Positions 36,713-38,915 of a DNA stretch of 38,915 nt are shown one piece after another. Position numbers and translations under genes: made by a program. The notes below the pieces were generated by a model. The model was not told the DNA's origin. It searched no databases and saw nothing but the letters and a program-made list of their open reading frames with translations. Within the stretch, counting starts at the first letter, position 1. The number at the start of each line of letters is the position of its first letter. Source of the DNA: Ochromonas danica (lineage: Eukaryota > Sar > Chrysophyceae > Chromulinales > Chromulinaceae). The stretch lies in the NCBI GenBank assembly GCA_015146655.1, contig VKHL01000215.1:1-38915 (forward strand), given 5' to 3'.

Positions 36713-37101
36713 TTTCTTTCTTCCAGGTAGGTAAAGAGAGGAAGGGAAGAGAGTCTTGCTTGGGATAAGAGAGAGTGAAAGAAAGGCCAAGGCCAGCAGG
36801 GCAGCAGAGCAGCTTTTGTGGTGCACACCAAAGCCATCCAAATACACGAAAACCCAAAAACCGATCTCCCTTACTCCACGCAACACAATAATATCTAGAT
36901 TTTGATCATTGTTCCGAAGCGCGTGAGTTATAGTAACGGGCGAAGGAAGTGAGAGAGGCAAGAGAGATGAAGTTTGGGATGTGCGACGACTTGAAGTAGC
37001 CAAGACTGCGCAAGAACAAAAGAAGGCAGGTTGAGTTCGACTTGAGTTCACAATTAAATCCCCCTTGTTAACGTGTTTCCTTAAGTATAATCTCTGTAAA
37101 G
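36713..37101. promoter_or_regulatory. Divergent upstream region (eIF3h / small protein)
   Basis: These 389 bases lie between two start codons on opposite strands and presumably hold both promoters. The strand is rich in purines around 36730-36800 (GAGAGTGAAAGAAAGGCC). No defined motif was recognised. Confidence 0.35.
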
Positions 37102-37323
37102 ATGCCCGGTGCTGCTTCCTATGACGATCGTGAGAATGAGAGTCTCTTCCAGTTCTTCCTTCGATTGACAGACTCATTTGATGCTGGTATGTTTGGTGGA
37201 TACACTGGCAAGATTAAGGCCCCTGTTGTTCCTATTCCTACTGAGATTGAAGTCCATCGTATTCCTCGTGAAGAACTGGCTGCCGCGCAACATAGCAGCT
37301 TTGGAAAGAAGAATTTAGCATAA
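37102..37323 (+). CDS. Small unknown protein, 73 residues
   Basis: This short, intronless frame starts MPGAASYDDRENESLF and ends HSSFGKKNLA. The codon composition and the run FQFFLRLTDSFDAGMF, then GGYTGKIKAPVVPIPTEIEV, look like real protein rather than spacer. There is no signal peptide or membrane segment, and no family is recognised. It is divergent from eIF3h, with ATGs 389 bases apart. A small subunit of a larger complex would be one guess, without direct evidence. Confidence 0.65.
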   Translation: MPGAASYDDRENESLFQFFLRLTDSFDAGMFGGYTGKIKAPVVPIPTEIEVHRIPREELAAAQHSSFGKKNLA

Positions 37324-38706
37324 CTGTTCAATGTGATGATGATGTATGTCTTGTATTTAACCTGTATGACAAAGCGTGCATCTATTAGGTATAACCTAAT
37401 TTTAACAATGTGGCTCGATCAAATCTCTTGAACTTCTTTCTCACCTCCAACACTGTTTCCACGACTGAACCCACTACCTTATGCAAATCAACAACTAGTG
37501 TAAATTATAACCCACTCTTAGCCTTTAATTTATATCTAGCAGAAGATAGCGCTTGAGATGATTGCAAACGAGGAGAGAGGAATTAGATTGTGTGTCCAGG
37601 GTCACAAGTGCGCCGTGGTCGCTCCTCCTCCTTGTTGGCAAGTTGTGTCCAGCCATCTCGGGAGAGGCGATCAAGAAGAGAACAGCGGTCAAATCGCGTC
37701 TCTTTTACTTGTTTCTATTGCGAAGATGAAGAACACAATGATGTATAAATCGATAGTCAAGTGGTAAGAGTGGATCGTGGAAATAATAGCTACTGCTGTT
37801 GTGAGCAGAGGGTGGCATAAGTGACAGCCCATCACAAAACAAATCGACTTGAAACAAATATCAAAATCTAAACCAATGACGTCCACTTGAAGGATCTTTC
37901 AATTGGCTTTTACGGCAGTGGCAGCGACAATGAAGTGTGATCGAGATTATAAGTGTGCGGTGAATAAGAGCATGGATTAAGCGTTGGATAATGCCAACGA
38001 CTCACCGCAGAGAAACCATTTCTTCTCTCTGATTGAATAAGGTTTGTGTTCCACACCAAGAAGCAGGATATCTGTGAGATATCTTTAAGTGTGTGAAATT
38101 GAGTTCGACTACAGAGTTTGCACACCATACATACACACTGATATCGAACTTTGGAGGGGCCTATATTCTCCACTTACAAACAATATTTAAAAATAAAACA
38201 CTGAAGAAAGTGATTGGTATATCAAGATTCTTCACAGTCGAGAATAGCACCGTGGAAGATAGTTTTGCGATTACTTGCAACTTTATCGTCGGTGCGTGCA
38301 GAACGCAAACCATGGGAGAGTGTTCTGTTATATTGTTATTCCCGAAGGTTATTCACCACAATATTAAGCGTGAAAATCATGTGCTGAAGTTTTGGTTATT
38401 AAACATGGAAAAGTGAATCATTAATGAGGTTCTTCTTCTTCTTCTTCTTCTTCTTCTTCTTCTTCTTCTTCTTCTTCTTCTTCTTCTTCTTCACTGAGAA
38501 AATGGCAAGAGCAGACAGAGTTTCATACAGTTGCCAGCCCCCCGGTTGTGGCCAGATGTGCTGTGCCACAGTGCAGACAAATACGACTTTCAACTCTTGT
38601 TTTCTGATATTAAGACGCTAACATCGACCATTCGGCATTGACGACAGATCATGCCAGAGCAGAAAAAAAAAGCAAGCGATAGGCTGGTGATGTCAAAGTA
38701 ACAAGT
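37324..38706. other. Gene-poor stretch of about 1.4 kb
   Basis: The first part is the 3' flank of the small gene. At 37558-37767 an ATG frame of 69 codons ends near a good donor (GTAAGA at 37766), while the frame one base on (37581-37742) ends in a CFYCEDEEH zinc-finger-like tail; all frames here are open, so I cannot tell which, if any, is coding. The rest is AT-rich and holds the TTC repeat listed separately. No RNA gene was recognised. Confidence 0.35.
38430..38492 (+). repeat. (TTC)21 microsatellite
   Basis: Sixty-three bases form 21 perfect TTC units (GAA on the other strand). Such perfect purine-pyrimidine runs can form triplex DNA and are length-variable. It lies about 210 bases upstream of the right-edge gene. 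Confidence 0.97.
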
Positions 38707-38915
38707 ATGTTTGCGAAAAGTTCAACCTCGAAAGTATGTGCTCTCGTGATTTTATCTCTAGGAGCAATGCTGTTTTTCGCACGTACTATGCTTGTTCCAA
38801 AGAAGAAAGTTCTATATATAGAAGAACCAATTCCAATCGTAGAAAGAATGGATATTCTGGGTAGTGATCTCATTCCACTTAATCAATCTCAGAAAAATAA
38901 AGTCACTGTGATAGT
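38707..38915 (+). CDS. N-terminus of a probable type II membrane protein (runs off the window)
   Basis: The ATG at 38707 opens a frame of 69 codons that is still open at the window end. It begins MFAKSSTSK, then a hydrophobic segment VCALVILSLGAMLFFART, then a charged stem (VPKKKVLYIEEP). A short cytosolic tail, one signal anchor and a stem is the layout of Golgi glycosyltransferases and sulfotransferases, whose catalytic domains would begin with a strand like the closing KVTVI. The family cannot be named from this much sequence. The start is supported by the anchor beginning immediately after it. Confidence 0.6.
   Translation, partial: MFAKSSTSKVCALVILSLGAMLFFARTMLVPKKKVLYIEEPIPIVERMDILGSDLIPLNQSQKNKVTVI

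Noticed and set aside
36713-37177. N-terminal extension of eIF3h by 155 codons
   Set aside because: It lies in the shared promoter and antisense to the next gene, and the family N-terminus starts at the ATG at 36712.
1-38915. CRISPR arrays, operons, rRNA genes, and retroviral, LTR or Polinton-like elements
   Set aside because: None was seen; the gene structures are nuclear eukaryotic, and no reverse transcriptase, integrase or capsid text was found.

Overview
The window is nuclear DNA from a eukaryote with short GT-AG introns (about 56-150 bases), AT-rich intergenic spacers and closely packed genes on both strands. Two features point to an ochrophyte (photosynthetic stramenopile, perhaps chrysophyte-like; the lineage below that is a guess). 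First, glutamate-1-semialdehyde aminotransferase carries a signal peptide followed by an ASAF-like cleavage site, which is the bipartite targeting used for red-derived secondary plastids. Second, a giant secreted protein ends in S/T-x-P tetrapeptide repeats of the kind common in stramenopile extracellular proteins.

Layout, left to right: an unresolved left edge (1-1077); an RCC1-propeller/LRR fusion protein (+); a 3' remnant of proline dehydrogenase (+), facing a four-exon COMMD4 gene (-); then, divergent from COMMD4, a 15.5 kb uninterrupted ORF (+) for a 5,157-residue secreted protein. That protein has six glycine-rich modules, two PAN/apple-like segments and a tail of about 270 P-S/T-x tetrads. 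It is followed by a five-exon BTB-like gene (+) converging on a WW+RING protein (-), a poorly resolved multi-exon helical-repeat gene (+), a GC-rich UDP-glucose 4-epimerase (+), a small spliced candidate gene (+) and an NCKX-like membrane exchanger (-) whose key acidic residues are replaced. Next come plastid GSA aminotransferase (-), divergent from a signal-bearing cysteine-motif protein (+); a three-exon unknown gene (+) converging on eIF3h (-); a 73-residue unknown protein (+); a long gene-poor gap with a (TTC)21 tract; and the first 69 codons of a probable type II membrane protein that leaves the window at the right.

Several genes here were assembled from exons: COMMD4, GSA, the exchanger's last exon and the BTB-like, helical-repeat and 34.3 kb genes. 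Their splice sites were chosen because phases agree and, where a family is known, because the joined protein matches it. No metabolic cluster is apparent; the genes look like a random sample of a compact nuclear genome. The most unusual items are the giant extracellular protein and the cation exchanger homologue with its binding site apparently lost.
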